In this document: one piece after another, positions 4,866 to 10,370 of the stretch
Layout: each line of letters begins with the position of its first letter
How positions within the stretch are numbered: the stretch's first letter is position 1
Source: Candidatus Bathyarchaeota archaeon
GTDB lineage: Archaea > Thermoproteota > Bathyarchaeia > 40CM-2-53-6 > FEN-987
Reading direction: 5' to 3'
Assembly (NCBI GenBank): GCA_003152955.1
Contig: PMBQ01000382.1
Location: 1-10,370, forward strand
DNA: 10,370 nucleotides
Position numbers and translations under genes: made by a program
Notes under the pieces: model-generated
The model's input: only the letters and a program-made list of their open reading frames with translations
The model's database searches: none
Told to the model about the DNA's origin: nothing

Positions 4866-7256
4866 TCAAGAGTGAACAGTTTCTTCTTTTCGGATTTCCA
4901 CTGAAGAGCCTGGAATCGTAGCCCGATTTTCGCTCCGCAATTCATGCAACGAGTATGCGATGCGGTCATTCACAGTCCTTTTCTTCGCTTCAGGCCAGAG
5001 GTTGAACGGCAGGAGGCCGTAGGACGATCTGCCCAGATACGTCAGTCTGTCAGAGCCACATCTGCTGCATTTCGGGGCTATTCCTGGTTCGGTTTGGTTG
5101 CACGCGCCGCAAGCCGAATAGTTCCCAGTATACGTCATGAATTTGCAATGGGCGTCGATCGCAATTCCGGTCCACTTCAATAGAGCAGCTTCTTGCACGA
5201 CCCCCGGAGAGACACAGATTACATTCAAATGTCCGCCGGGCGTTGCCGATTGGAATCTGGATTCTATCAAGAGCCTGGTCTCAATGGGCGTTTTTGTCGT
5301 CAAGGGGATGGTCGGTATGTCTGTGTAGTGTAATGATCCTCTTGACCCATCCGCAACAACGACTGCCCTGCCGTATTGCTCCACATCCAATTCGGCAAGC
5401 CTTCCCACAGCTTCGTCTCCGTGCCTTTGAGATATGCTGATCCGCATCTCAGTTTCTTCCGATGCTGATTTGGCGAACTTCGATAGCTCCGCCAAGAGCT
5501 TCAAACCAAATTCGAGGCTCGCTTTGTCTCGTTCCATCCTCTGCCCCGTGTGAGCTTCAACCGCTTCATGCAATCCAACAAATGACAAATTGTATGAAGC
5601 GTTTTTTTCATAGAAATACGGCGCCGGGCCTATCTCACCGATCAGGAGCGGCAGGAGAGGTTGCTTCAGTCTCTCGCCGACAAACTTTCTTTTCACTTTG
5701 AAACCTTCGACGGCTAGGAGCGTCGATTCCTTGAGAAGTGCGAACAATTTGTCATCACTTTTCTTCGCTTCATAAGATAGTCGGGGGAGATTCAGGAAAA
5801 TGGTGTCCATGCTGCCTGTCCTGATACAATCTGCGTCCCAGTGTCCAGTCCAATCATCACTCAACCTCAGCCCCGTGGCTGAGTAGCTGCACCTCTCTTG
5901 GTCTCCAGCAAGTACGAAGTAGGGTACACTCCTTGTTGCCGCAAGCTCATGTGCCTTCTCCGCAATCTTCCTGGTGTGCTCATCGATCAGAGTCTTCCGA
6001 TCCAGTCTTACAAGGAGGTGGGGTAGAAGGGGCGGTCTAGATTCTGACATCATGCGAAAAGCCTCCAAGGTCGCCTCAGCCAACCTCAAGGCCTCGGTCC
6101 GAAAATCTCCGTAATGCCCTTGGTTTTTCCCTCTCGGGCCTACCGCATCATCCTTGGATAGATACTCAGGGATCTCTAGGTCGATAGCTATCGAAACGCC
6201 AGCCTGAGGGTTGTCTGAAGCGATGTCGCGACGCATTGCTGTCAAAAAGTAGAACAGAGCGTTGGTAATGTCTCCAACAGATCGTCCGTGAACATAGGGA
6301 GCGAGGACAGTGTTGAAGAACTCGGCCGTCTGTTCTCCAGAGATCTCGCCTGAACCTATGTCCAACGCGTGGCGTATTAGCGCCAATGCCCCCTCAAACG
6401 TTTCTGGGGGAACCATTCCGGGAAGGCCGTTTTTTAGAAAGTAGCGAAGGTCATGAATGACCTCATTCGGCTTGAGTATCCAATTCTCAAGGTTTGCAAT
6501 GTGAATTGATCCTGAGAGATGAGCATCAGCGAGTTTGTGCGGGAGACAGTTAAGGAGAACGTATTCGGATAGAACAGATTTCGCAGAGTACCGATGAACA
6601 TAATCTGCGCTGAGTTGCCTTTCGCCAGCATCTCTTATCAGTTGTGCAACGTCATGGACGGGCATACCGAGGCGTGTCAGTTTGTGGCGATATTCCTCCA
6701 GCTTTTTCTCAATGAGTATTGCATTCACGAACTCACGTATCAGCGGTGCAGTTAGGTAGACCGTCTTGAGGCGGACGAGTCGGTCTTCGGCTTCTGCAGC
6801 TATTTCGTCCGCAATCTCTTGTGGAACCCCGGCTTCAACAACAAGGGACTTTGCGATCTTGTTACGGTGAAACTCTTCTATCGCGAGCCTAGAGGTTCTG
6901 ACGTAGAGTTTTCCGCGTTTTACATTGACATACTCGTCCATGTCCCTCGCGAAGGACACGATCATTAGACCGAGCTCGGTAACTTCATACTTCTTCGTCT
7001 TCTTGTCGAGCGCAACCAAGCCCGCATCGGTGAGACTTCTGAGATGATAGACGAATTTTCCAGCATCTCGAACAGGGTCCAGTTTCAATTGGAACATTAT
7101 TTCGGTGTACTGGAGTGATCCTTTCGTTGAGAGTAGTCGTAAAATTTGTAGTCGCACTGGAGCTGATGCGGCGTCAAAGATGGTGGCTCCGATTCTCTCC
7201 GATGAACGTAGCAATAGATTACCGCCTAGAAGCTGGATTACAGACTCCATAAGCAT
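4866..7256 (-). CDS. Winged-helix/ATP-cone/NrdD-like fusion, apparently catalytically inactive
   Basis: A 796-residue protein in three parts. Residues about 27-105 are an ArsR-like winged helix (SAPVRLQILRLL, then FVYHLRSLTDAGLV and KYEVTELGLMIV). Residues about 108-200 look like an ATP-cone (VNVKRGKLYVRTSRLAIEEF onward), the domain that senses ATP/dATP in ribonucleotide reductases and NrdR. The rest follows class III anaerobic ribonucleotide reductase (NrdD): IHIANLENW (251-259), NLPRLSY (489-495), a zinc site with Cys716, 719, 730 and 733, and a C-terminal tail. The radical motif, normally RVxGY, is RSSYG (743-747), so the radical glycine position is Tyr746. Around 460-461 the Cys preceding the RLRL-like strand appears as Ala/Thr, and the first conserved Cys aligns with Val266. 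These comparisons are from memory. The likely role is a nucleotide-responsive regulator rather than a reductase. No NrdG activase gene is nearby. Start: ATG 7256, or the second ATG at 7250; an AT-rich TTTTTTAAA (7266-7274, minus strand) lies just upstream. Confidence 0.85.
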   Translation of the reverse strand: MLMESVIQLLGGNLLLRSSERIGATIFDAASAPVRLQILRLLSTKGSLQYTEIMFQLKLDPVRDAGKFVYHLRSLTDAGLVALDKKTKKYEVTELGLMIVSFARDMDEYVNVKRGKLYVRTSRLAIEEFHRNKIAKSLVVEAGVPQEIADEIAAEAEDRLVRLKTVYLTAPLIREFVNAILIEKKLEEYRHKLTRLGMPVHDVAQLIRDAGERQLSADYVHRYSAKSVLSEYVLLNCLPHKLADAHLSGSIHIANLENWILKPNEVIHDLRYFLKNGLPGMVPPETFEGALALIRHALDIGSGEISGEQTAEFFNTVLAPYVHGRSVGDITNALFYFLTAMRRDIASDNPQAGVSIAIDLEIPEYLSKDDAVGPRGKNQGHYGDFRTEALRLAEATLEAFRMMSESRPPLLPHLLVRLDRKTLIDEHTRKIAEKAHELAATRSVPYFVLAGDQERCSYSATGLRLSDDWTGHWDADCIRTGSMDTIFLNLPRLSYEAKKSDDKLFALLKESTLLAVEGFKVKRKFVGERLKQPLLPLLIGEIGPAPYFYEKNASYNLSFVGLHEAVEAHTGQRMERDKASLEFGLKLLAELSKFAKSASEETEMRISISQRHGDEAVGRLAELDVEQYGRAVVVADGSRGSLHYTDIPTIPLTTKTPIETRLLIESRFQSATPGGHLNVICVSPGVVQEAALLKWTGIAIDAHCKFMTYTGNYSACGACNQTEPGIAPKCSRCGSDRLTYLGRSSYGLLPFNLWPEAKKRTVNDRIAYSLHELRSENRATIPGSSVEIRKEETVHS

Positions 7257-7265
7257 GCAGCGATG

Positions 7266-7274
7266 TTTAAAAAA
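7266..7274. promoter_or_regulatory. AT-rich TATA-like tract upstream of the NrdD-like gene
   Basis: Minus-strand TTTTTTAAA ends 10 bases before ATG 7256 and 16 before ATG 7250. For leaderless transcription the spacing favours 7250 or a slightly more distal start. Read on the plus strand it would predict a transcription start near 7296, ahead of the small HEAT ORF. Confidence 0.35.
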
Positions 7275-7344
7275 GTGTAGTAACCGGTGGATCCGCTAAA
7301 ACCCTACAACACTGCTGCGATTTCTGGCGATTGAGAATCCTCAT

Positions 7345-7542
7345 TTGAGCTCATCGTTAGTCCAGGCAATGATAGCTGATGTGAGCCCGATTGTCTGGCG
7401 CGAATCCGCTGTGGCACTGGGTTCGATTGGCGATGACGACATTATTCCTGAATTGGAAAAAGCGATTGGGGACAGGGATGAAGATGTTAGCAACTTGGCG
7501 TTGATTGCTTTCGAATATCTGACATATCTCAAGCGGAAGTGA
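7345..7542 (+). CDS. Short HEAT-repeat-like ORF, possibly a gene remnant
   Basis: A 65-residue ORF starting with TTG 7345; ATG 7369 would leave 57 residues. The segment VWRESAVALGSIGDDDIIPELEKAIGDRDEDVSNLALIAFEYL fits the HEAT/PBS-lyase-like repeat consensus (R..A..aLg.igd....p.L..ai.D.d..V...A..al), giving about one and a half helical hairpins. HEAT repeats are protein-binding scaffolds and normally occur in longer arrays, so this is either a very small adaptor or the surviving end of a larger gene. The frame stays open upstream to a TAA at 7297-7299, without ATG or GTG, and the upstream residues AIENPHLSSSLVQAM also look compatible with a preceding helix. It diverges from the NrdD-like gene. 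Coding is plausible from the consensus match only. Confidence 0.5.
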   Translation: MSSSLVQAMIADVSPIVWRESAVALGSIGDDDIIPELEKAIGDRDEDVSNLALIAFEYLTYLKRK

Positions 7543-7573
7543 CAGGATTTGTCTGAGACTGAAACCCAGAATT

Positions 7574-7605
7574 AGGCTGTGAGAAGCCTCTTGTTAGTTC
7601 GTTTT
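7574..7605 (+). terminator. Weak hairpin and T-rich stretch after the HEAT ORF
   Basis: AGGCT (7574-7578) pairs with AGCCT (7585-7589) around a 6-nt loop; a T-rich segment with TTTT (7602-7605) follows. It may terminate the HEAT ORF transcript before the tRNA gene. Confidence 0.25.
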
Positions 7606-7610
7606 CGGAA

Positions 7611-7620
7611 GCATTTTAGC
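7611..7620 (+). promoter_or_regulatory. TATA-like box for the intron-rich tRNA-Pro
   Basis: GCATTTTAGC is centred near 7616. The expected transcription start, 26-27 nt downstream, is 7642-7643, immediately before the tRNA 5' end at 7645. Confidence 0.45.
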
Positions 7621-7659
7621 TCTTGATCTGGACTAAGGGGCCTAGGGGCGGTGGTCCAG

Positions 7660-7687
7660 GCCGCGAGTCAACCCATCGTGGGGACAA
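7660..7687 (+). other. tRNA-Pro intron 1, D-loop position 15/16, 28 nt
   Basis: Central helix GTCC (7654-7657, the D-stem 5' strand) pairs with GGAC (7682-7685). The 5' bulge is AG|G (7658-7660) and the 3' bulge AA|C (7686-7688). The inner helix CCGCGA (7661-7666) pairs with TCGTGG (7676-7681) with one G-U pair and a 9-nt loop. The outer helix is weak. Excision yields a standard 11-nt D-loop. Confidence 0.8.
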
Positions 7688-7700
7688 CATGGTCTAAGAT

Positions 7701-7720
7701 AGCGAGGATCTCGCCTTCAA
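7701..7720 (+). other. tRNA-Pro intron 2, position 25/26, 20 nt
   Basis: The inner helix GCGAG (7702-7706) pairs with CTCGC (7710-7714) around loop GAT. The central helix TAAG (7695-7698) faces CTTC (7715-7718) with three pairs and one T-C mismatch. The 5' bulge is AT|A (7699-7701) and the 3' bulge AA|A (7719-7721). Exact ends could shift by one base because A flanks both sides. Confidence 0.7.
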
Positions 7721-7732
7721 ACCGGTCTCGGG

Positions 7733-7755
7733 ACCACAAAAGCGCACGGCGAGCA
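7733..7755 (+). other. tRNA-Pro intron 3, canonical position 37/38, 23 nt
   Basis: The central helix CTCG (7727-7730, anticodon loop) pairs perfectly with CGAG (7750-7753). The 5' bulge is GG|A (7731-7733), the 3' bulge CA|C (7754-7756), and the outer helix is the anticodon stem. The inner helix is short (CC 7734-7735 with GG 7748-7749). Confidence 0.85.
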
Positions 7756-7777
7756 CACCGGTGATCGAGGGTTCAAA

Positions 7778-7801
7778 ATGGTCTCTTGGAGATCATGATA
7801 A
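7778..7801 (+). other. tRNA-Pro intron 4, T-loop position 59/60, 24 nt
   Basis: The inner hairpin TGGTCTC (7779-7785) pairs with GAGATCA (7789-7795) in 7 bp with one G-U pair and loop TTG. The central helix TTCA (7772-7775) faces TGAT (7796-7799) with three pairs and one T-T mismatch. Bulges are AA|A (7776-7778) and AA|T (7800-7802). Position matches the tRNA-Gln intron. Confidence 0.85.
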
Positions 7802-7866
7802 TCCCTCCCGCCCCACCACACTTGCCATTTGCCTAACGAATCCGAAGCTGACAAGATGCTGCAATC

Positions 7867-8973
7867 TCACACCTGCGAAACCTTCCTGTACACTTTTTCG
7901 ATCTCATCAGTCATATTGCGCCAAGTATGCTTGAGCGCATAGTCACGCGCTTTGGTCTTGTATTCTTCCGCATGACTAACTATCTTTGTCATGGTCTTCG
8001 CCAAGTCTTCCACGTTCTGTGACTCGTAGACTGCTCCTGCGGAAGATTCGCTTATGATTTCGGGGTATGAACCGACCGAAGGACCTACAACAGGTTTTCC
8101 ACATGCCATTGCTTCGAGAACCGGTAGCCCAAACGATTCCCAAACGCTCGCGGAAACATAAGCATCGCACGATGCGTAGTAGAGCGGAAGCTCTCGCCGT
8201 GACACCCAAGACGTAACTATCTCAGTATTTCTCTCTAGATCAAGTCTTCTGATTTGATCTCGAAGCTCATAAAACCGCGGACCTGTACCTATGACTCTTA
8301 GAAATGCGTCCGGGTTCTCCTTCCGCACTGTAGCAATTGCGTCAAGGAGCCGGTTGATTGCCTTCTTCTTGACAAGGGCTCCCACGAACAGGAAAGATGG
8401 TGTGCCTCTACGGTACTTGGCAGGTAACTCTGTAGTAAAACTCTCAGTGTCAACCCCTGGATAGATCACATCAATCTCCGAGCGTACGTTGAATAATTCC
8501 TGTAGTTCTCTCTTGGCGAACTGTGACACTGTTATGATGGCAGCTGCCTTTGACGCATGCCTTCGGATCTGTCTGGCTTCGTACATGACCTTTGCATTCT
8601 CTTCAAATCGAGGGTTTGCCCCGTGATAATGAAGGATCACCCCACCATTCTCGAAGGGCAGTTTCCTCATTATGAGCGAGCCTTGGTGATGATGAATTAT
8701 GTCTCCCTTGATGTTTGACTGCCAATCTTGTGATAGAGCGAGTCCCCCGAATAATCTGGACAACGTTACATGTTTGGTAAAATAGAAGACCTTGCACCCC
8801 ACCGGGATGTCCGTCAAAACATATTTCTGTGCAAGCACCCCGACTGATACTGAGTAATTCTTTGCCACAAGATTAGAACAGAGATTCTTCACAATGTTGC
8901 CGATGCCGGATTCCTCGAAAAATCCCACCGTGATTGTTACTGACTTCAATCTCAACAGCCTGTAATAACACAA
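7867..8973 (-). CDS. GT4-family glycosyltransferase (GT-B fold)
   Basis: A 368-residue GT-B enzyme. The N-terminal Rossmann domain starts at about residue 10 (SVTITVGFFEESGIGNIVKNL), with the GIG loop near the acceptor site. AAIITVSQFAKREL (144-157) and IDVIYPGVD (167-175) are classic GT4 linker segments, FLFVGALVKKKAI (194-206) opens the C-terminal nucleotide-sugar domain, and ESFGLPVLEAMACGKPVV (279-296) holds the retaining-enzyme E-x7-E motif with Glu279 and Glu287. No membrane segment is visible, so it is probably a cytosolic or membrane-peripheral transferase acting on lipid-linked or surface glycans; sugar and acceptor cannot be read. The longest start is TTG 8971-8973 (no ATG or GTG upstream before an in-frame stop at 9019-9021); TTG 8947-8949 directly before the first strand is equally possible. 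It diverges from a second GT4 gene and ends 48 bp after tRNA-Pro on the opposite strand. Confidence 0.93.
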   Translation of the reverse strand: MCYYRLLRLKSVTITVGFFEESGIGNIVKNLCSNLVAKNYSVSVGVLAQKYVLTDIPVGCKVFYFTKHVTLSRLFGGLALSQDWQSNIKGDIIHHHQGSLIMRKLPFENGGVILHYHGANPRFEENAKVMYEARQIRRHASKAAAIITVSQFAKRELQELFNVRSEIDVIYPGVDTESFTTELPAKYRRGTPSFLFVGALVKKKAINRLLDAIATVRKENPDAFLRVIGTGPRFYELRDQIRRLDLERNTEIVTSWVSRRELPLYYASCDAYVSASVWESFGLPVLEAMACGKPVVGPSVGSYPEIISESSAGAVYESQNVEDLAKTMTKIVSHAEEYKTKARDYALKHTWRNMTDEIEKVYRKVSQV

Positions 8974-9117
8974 TTCAGTTGTATGAACCTGACGGAGTTC
9001 GGTAATGCGAATAGTCTTCTATCGAGAAAATTGCAGGTTCGAATTGGTGCGATGCTGTGGCGATGTCCATCCCAGAGGGGAAGTTCTTCGAAGTCTAGTG
9101 GAATGAAATGGAGCCTC

Positions 9118-9127
9118 TATTCATATA
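9118..9127 (+). promoter_or_regulatory. TATA-like box for the second glycosyltransferase
   Basis: TATTCATATA is centred near 9124 and predicts transcription start near 9150. That lies downstream of ATG 9129 but 15 nt before ATG 9165, favouring the latter as the true start. Confidence 0.4.
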
Positions 9128-9128
9128 G

Positions 9129-10298
9129 ATGAGCACTGAAAGCAATTTTCTCATAGGTCGTCGTATGAGAGCTGCGATTTATTGTTCACAAATGCTTCCC
9201 ATGGGCGGCAGCGAAAGAGTAGTGCTCGATGCGATTGAGGCACTCGTGCGTCTCGGTTGGGACGTAGACCTTTATGTGGAGACCAATTTCAACCCGTCTG
9301 ATCTTGTTGCTGGTTTTGGGAGTCCTGCAAGCCTTCGCTGTCGTGTGCATGTGAGGAAGCTGCCGCCAGGCTTCAGGTATCCTAGAGCTGCCAGTAGCCG
9401 AATTCACCTAGACTGGGCTTGGAGTCTTCTCGAAAAGCGTGTCGGAGAATGCGACGTTTTCATTGACACCGTCCCGTTTATCAATAGTCACTTTTCGCCA
9501 TACTTGCGAATTCCTGACGCCGTATATTGGAACCTGCTACCGAGCGACCTCTCATGGATGACAAATGAGCGGAATATTCTGAAAAGGCTCTATCTCGTTC
9601 CACTGCGTGTTCTTGCCCGCAGCTGTGCTCAGAGATGGAGAAGGATACAAGTACACATCGCCAACAGCGAATATACCGCGAAGGGCATCGTTGAACGTCT
9701 TTCAGTAGATTTGCACCCCATCGTCATCTACCCCCCAGTTGACCTGGAACGATGGCACGCAAGATCTGGCTCTAATGCCAGAAGCGGGGTCGTAACCTTG
9801 GCGCGATTTGAAAAATGGAAGAGACATGATCTACAATTAGCAGTCGCTCGTAAATTGAAAGCTCCGTTTAGAATGATTGGTCGCGCCCTAAGAGATGACG
9901 AAGTAACTCTTCTCTCGCATCTAAGAGCGGCGGCTGTAAACACGCCAGTTGAGTTCCACGTAAACGTCTCGCAAGAGCAAGCGAGGAGAATCCTTACGAC
10001 TAGCAAAGTGTTCCTGCATACCGCCGATGCAGAACCGTTCGGAATCTCAACGGTAGAAGCAATAGCCGCAGGCTGCCTCCCTATTGTAAGAAACAACGGA
10101 GGCACACCAGAGATTGTGCCTTTTCGAGAACTTCGTTTCGATACGATTATCGAAGCTGAAGAGAAAATACGCGCTGCACTTGAAGGGGAGTACGACTACC
10201 TTGCCCATCAACTCCAGGATCACATACGAAGATTCGACAGGAAGGAATTCCAAAAAAGGTTCGCAGATTGCCTTTTGACTGCCTCAAGTAGCCAGTAA
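9129..10298 (+). CDS. GT4-family glycosyltransferase, ALG11-like C-terminus
   Basis: A 389-residue GT-B protein, or 377 residues if it starts at ATG 9165. The first strand and glycine loop are MRAAIYCSQMLPMGGSERVV (13-32); VHIANSEYTAKGIVERL (175-191) and IVIYPPVDLERW (198-209) are the linker, GVVTLARFEKWKRHDL (220-235) starts the donor domain, and AEPFGISTVEAIAAGCLPIV (301-320) gives E-x7-E with Glu302 and Glu310. The following RNNGGTPEIV resembles the ALG11-type branch (GDP-mannose-dependent alpha-1,2-mannosyltransferases acting on dolichol-linked glycans), so a role in N-glycan or glycolipid assembly is a reasonable inference, without proof of sugar or linkage. I prefer ATG 9165 because it sits exactly before the Rossmann strand and suits the TATA-like box; the listed start keeps the longest frame. 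It is a different subfamily from the divergent GT4 gene, sharing only family motifs. TAA at 10296-10298. Confidence 0.92.
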   Translation: MSTESNFLIGRRMRAAIYCSQMLPMGGSERVVLDAIEALVRLGWDVDLYVETNFNPSDLVAGFGSPASLRCRVHVRKLPPGFRYPRAASSRIHLDWAWSLLEKRVGECDVFIDTVPFINSHFSPYLRIPDAVYWNLLPSDLSWMTNERNILKRLYLVPLRVLARSCAQRWRRIQVHIANSEYTAKGIVERLSVDLHPIVIYPPVDLERWHARSGSNARSGVVTLARFEKWKRHDLQLAVARKLKAPFRMIGRALRDDEVTLLSHLRAAAVNTPVEFHVNVSQEQARRILTTSKVFLHTADAEPFGISTVEAIAAGCLPIVRNNGGTPEIVPFRELRFDTIIEAEEKIRAALEGEYDYLAHQLQDHIRRFDRKEFQKRFADCLLTASSSQ

Positions 10299-10320
10299 TA
10301 GTTCTTGTAGCATCAGGATT

Positions 10321-10361
10321 GGGTAATAACGGGGGGAGGGCGGGAAAACCTGCCATTACCC
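10321..10361 (+). other. G-rich nested hairpin with a G-quadruplex motif
   Basis: Outer arms GGGTAAT (10321-10327) and ATTACCC (10355-10361) enclose an inner hairpin GGCGGG (10339-10344), loop AAAA, CCTGCC (10349-10354, one G-T pair). The 5' half also holds four G-tracts: GGG, then 7 nt, then GGGGGG, A, GGG, C, GGG (10321-10344), fitting a G-quadruplex with loops 7, 1 and 1. It begins 22 bp after the glycosyltransferase stop. It may be a 3'-end or termination structure, or part of an RNA gene that continues past the window. Confidence 0.45.
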
Positions 10362-10370
10362 CCTCTTGTT

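Larger units (their letters stand above)
7645..7818 (+). tRNA. tRNA-Pro(CGG) interrupted by four introns, CCA encoded
   Basis: The acceptor GGGGCGG (7645-7651) pairs perfectly with CCGCCCC (7808-7814); discriminator A 7815, CCA 7816-7818. Exons are 7645-7659, 7688-7700, 7721-7732, 7756-7777 and 7802-7815. Spliced, they give 76 nt: positions 8-9 TG; D-stem GTCC/AGAT (three pairs plus a C13-A22 mismatch); D-loop AGCATGGTCTA with A14, G18G19 and A21; A26; anticodon stem CCGGT/ACCGG; loop CTCGGGC with anticodon CGG, reading CCG as Pro; variable loop TGATC; T-stem GAGGG/CCCTC; T-loop TTCAAAT. A73 with G35G36 suits archaeal tRNA-Pro. Introns lie at 15/16, 25/26, 37/38 and 59/60, of 28, 20, 23 and 24 nt, each with a BHB-like layout. 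A TATA-like box is well placed upstream. Ordinary scanners may miss or misread this gene because the exon pieces are very short. The acceptor, T-arm, anticodon arm and introns 37/38 and 59/60 are most secure; the 25/26 intron is the least. Confidence 0.85.

Noticed and set aside
4944..5701. Several plus-strand open frames inside the NrdD-like gene.
   Set aside because: They are antisense shadows of a long minus-strand gene with recognisable domains; none shows a motif.
7645..7818. Alternative reading as class II tRNA-Leu(CAA): D-stem GTCC/GGAT, anticodon stem TCGCC (7711-7715)/GGCGA (7748-7752), long variable arm with CAC/GTG.
   Set aside because: It needs a D-loop of 48 nt for which no BHB gives a normal spliced loop with G18G19 and A21 at correct spacing. 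The Pro(CGG) model explains all four insertions with consistent bulge geometry and normal loop sizes.
9034..9055. GCAGG followed by TTCGAAT between the two glycosyltransferases, resembling a tRNA T-arm.
   Set aside because: The 3' T-stem strand (CCTGC) is absent and there is no acceptor or anticodon arm nearby.

Overview
The window looks archaeal. It encodes an A/V-type ATP synthase subunit F, an aspartate carbamoyltransferase with a separate zinc-binding regulatory chain (PyrB/PyrI), an SbcD/Mre11-related phosphoesterase of the archaeal type, winged-helix proteins, TATA-like boxes with very short leaders, and tRNA genes carrying short introns flanked by bulge-helix-bulge (BHB) motifs. Introns at non-canonical tRNA positions point to a TACK-type archaeon (crenarchaeal, thaumarchaeal or bathyarchaeal relatives). 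I cannot fix the lineage further.

Layout, left to right. Bases 1-513 hold the 3' part of a membrane protein with a GPM-rich linker and a C-terminal zinc ribbon. It converges on a minus-strand phosphoesterase (532-1383). A tRNA-Gln(TTG) with a 25-nt T-loop intron (1571-1671) faces a minus-strand pair: pyrI (2048-2515) followed by atpF (1702-2016). pyrB (2589-3509) diverges from pyrI across a 73-bp spacer with an AT-rich box and a dyad. Next is a perfect 8+3+8 palindrome abutting a TATA-like box, then a two-gene plus-strand unit: a winged-helix regulator (3573-4325) and a small HExxHxxGH metalloprotease-like protein (4345-4833). A long minus-strand gene (4866-7256) encodes a winged-helix + ATP-cone-like + class III ribonucleotide reductase-like protein that appears to have lost its catalytic residues. 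A tiny HEAT-repeat ORF (7345-7542) precedes an RNA gene at 7645-7818, read here as tRNA-Pro(CGG) interrupted by four introns. Two divergent GT4-type glycosyltransferases (7867-8973 minus; 9129-10298 plus) end the window, followed by a G-rich hairpin/G-quadruplex motif.

How the genes relate. PyrB and PyrI form the ATCase holoenzyme of de novo pyrimidine synthesis. The NrdD-like protein combines a DNA-binding domain, a nucleotide-sensing domain and a dead reductase scaffold, so it is best read as a candidate (deoxy)nucleotide-responsive regulator. The winged-helix/metalloprotease pair recalls the logic of bacterial ImmR/ImmA pairs without evident homology. The strongest single observation is the four-intron tRNA-Pro: each intron maps to a 3-nt-bulge/4-position-helix/3-nt-bulge layout, and splicing gives a standard 76-nt tRNA plus an encoded CCA.
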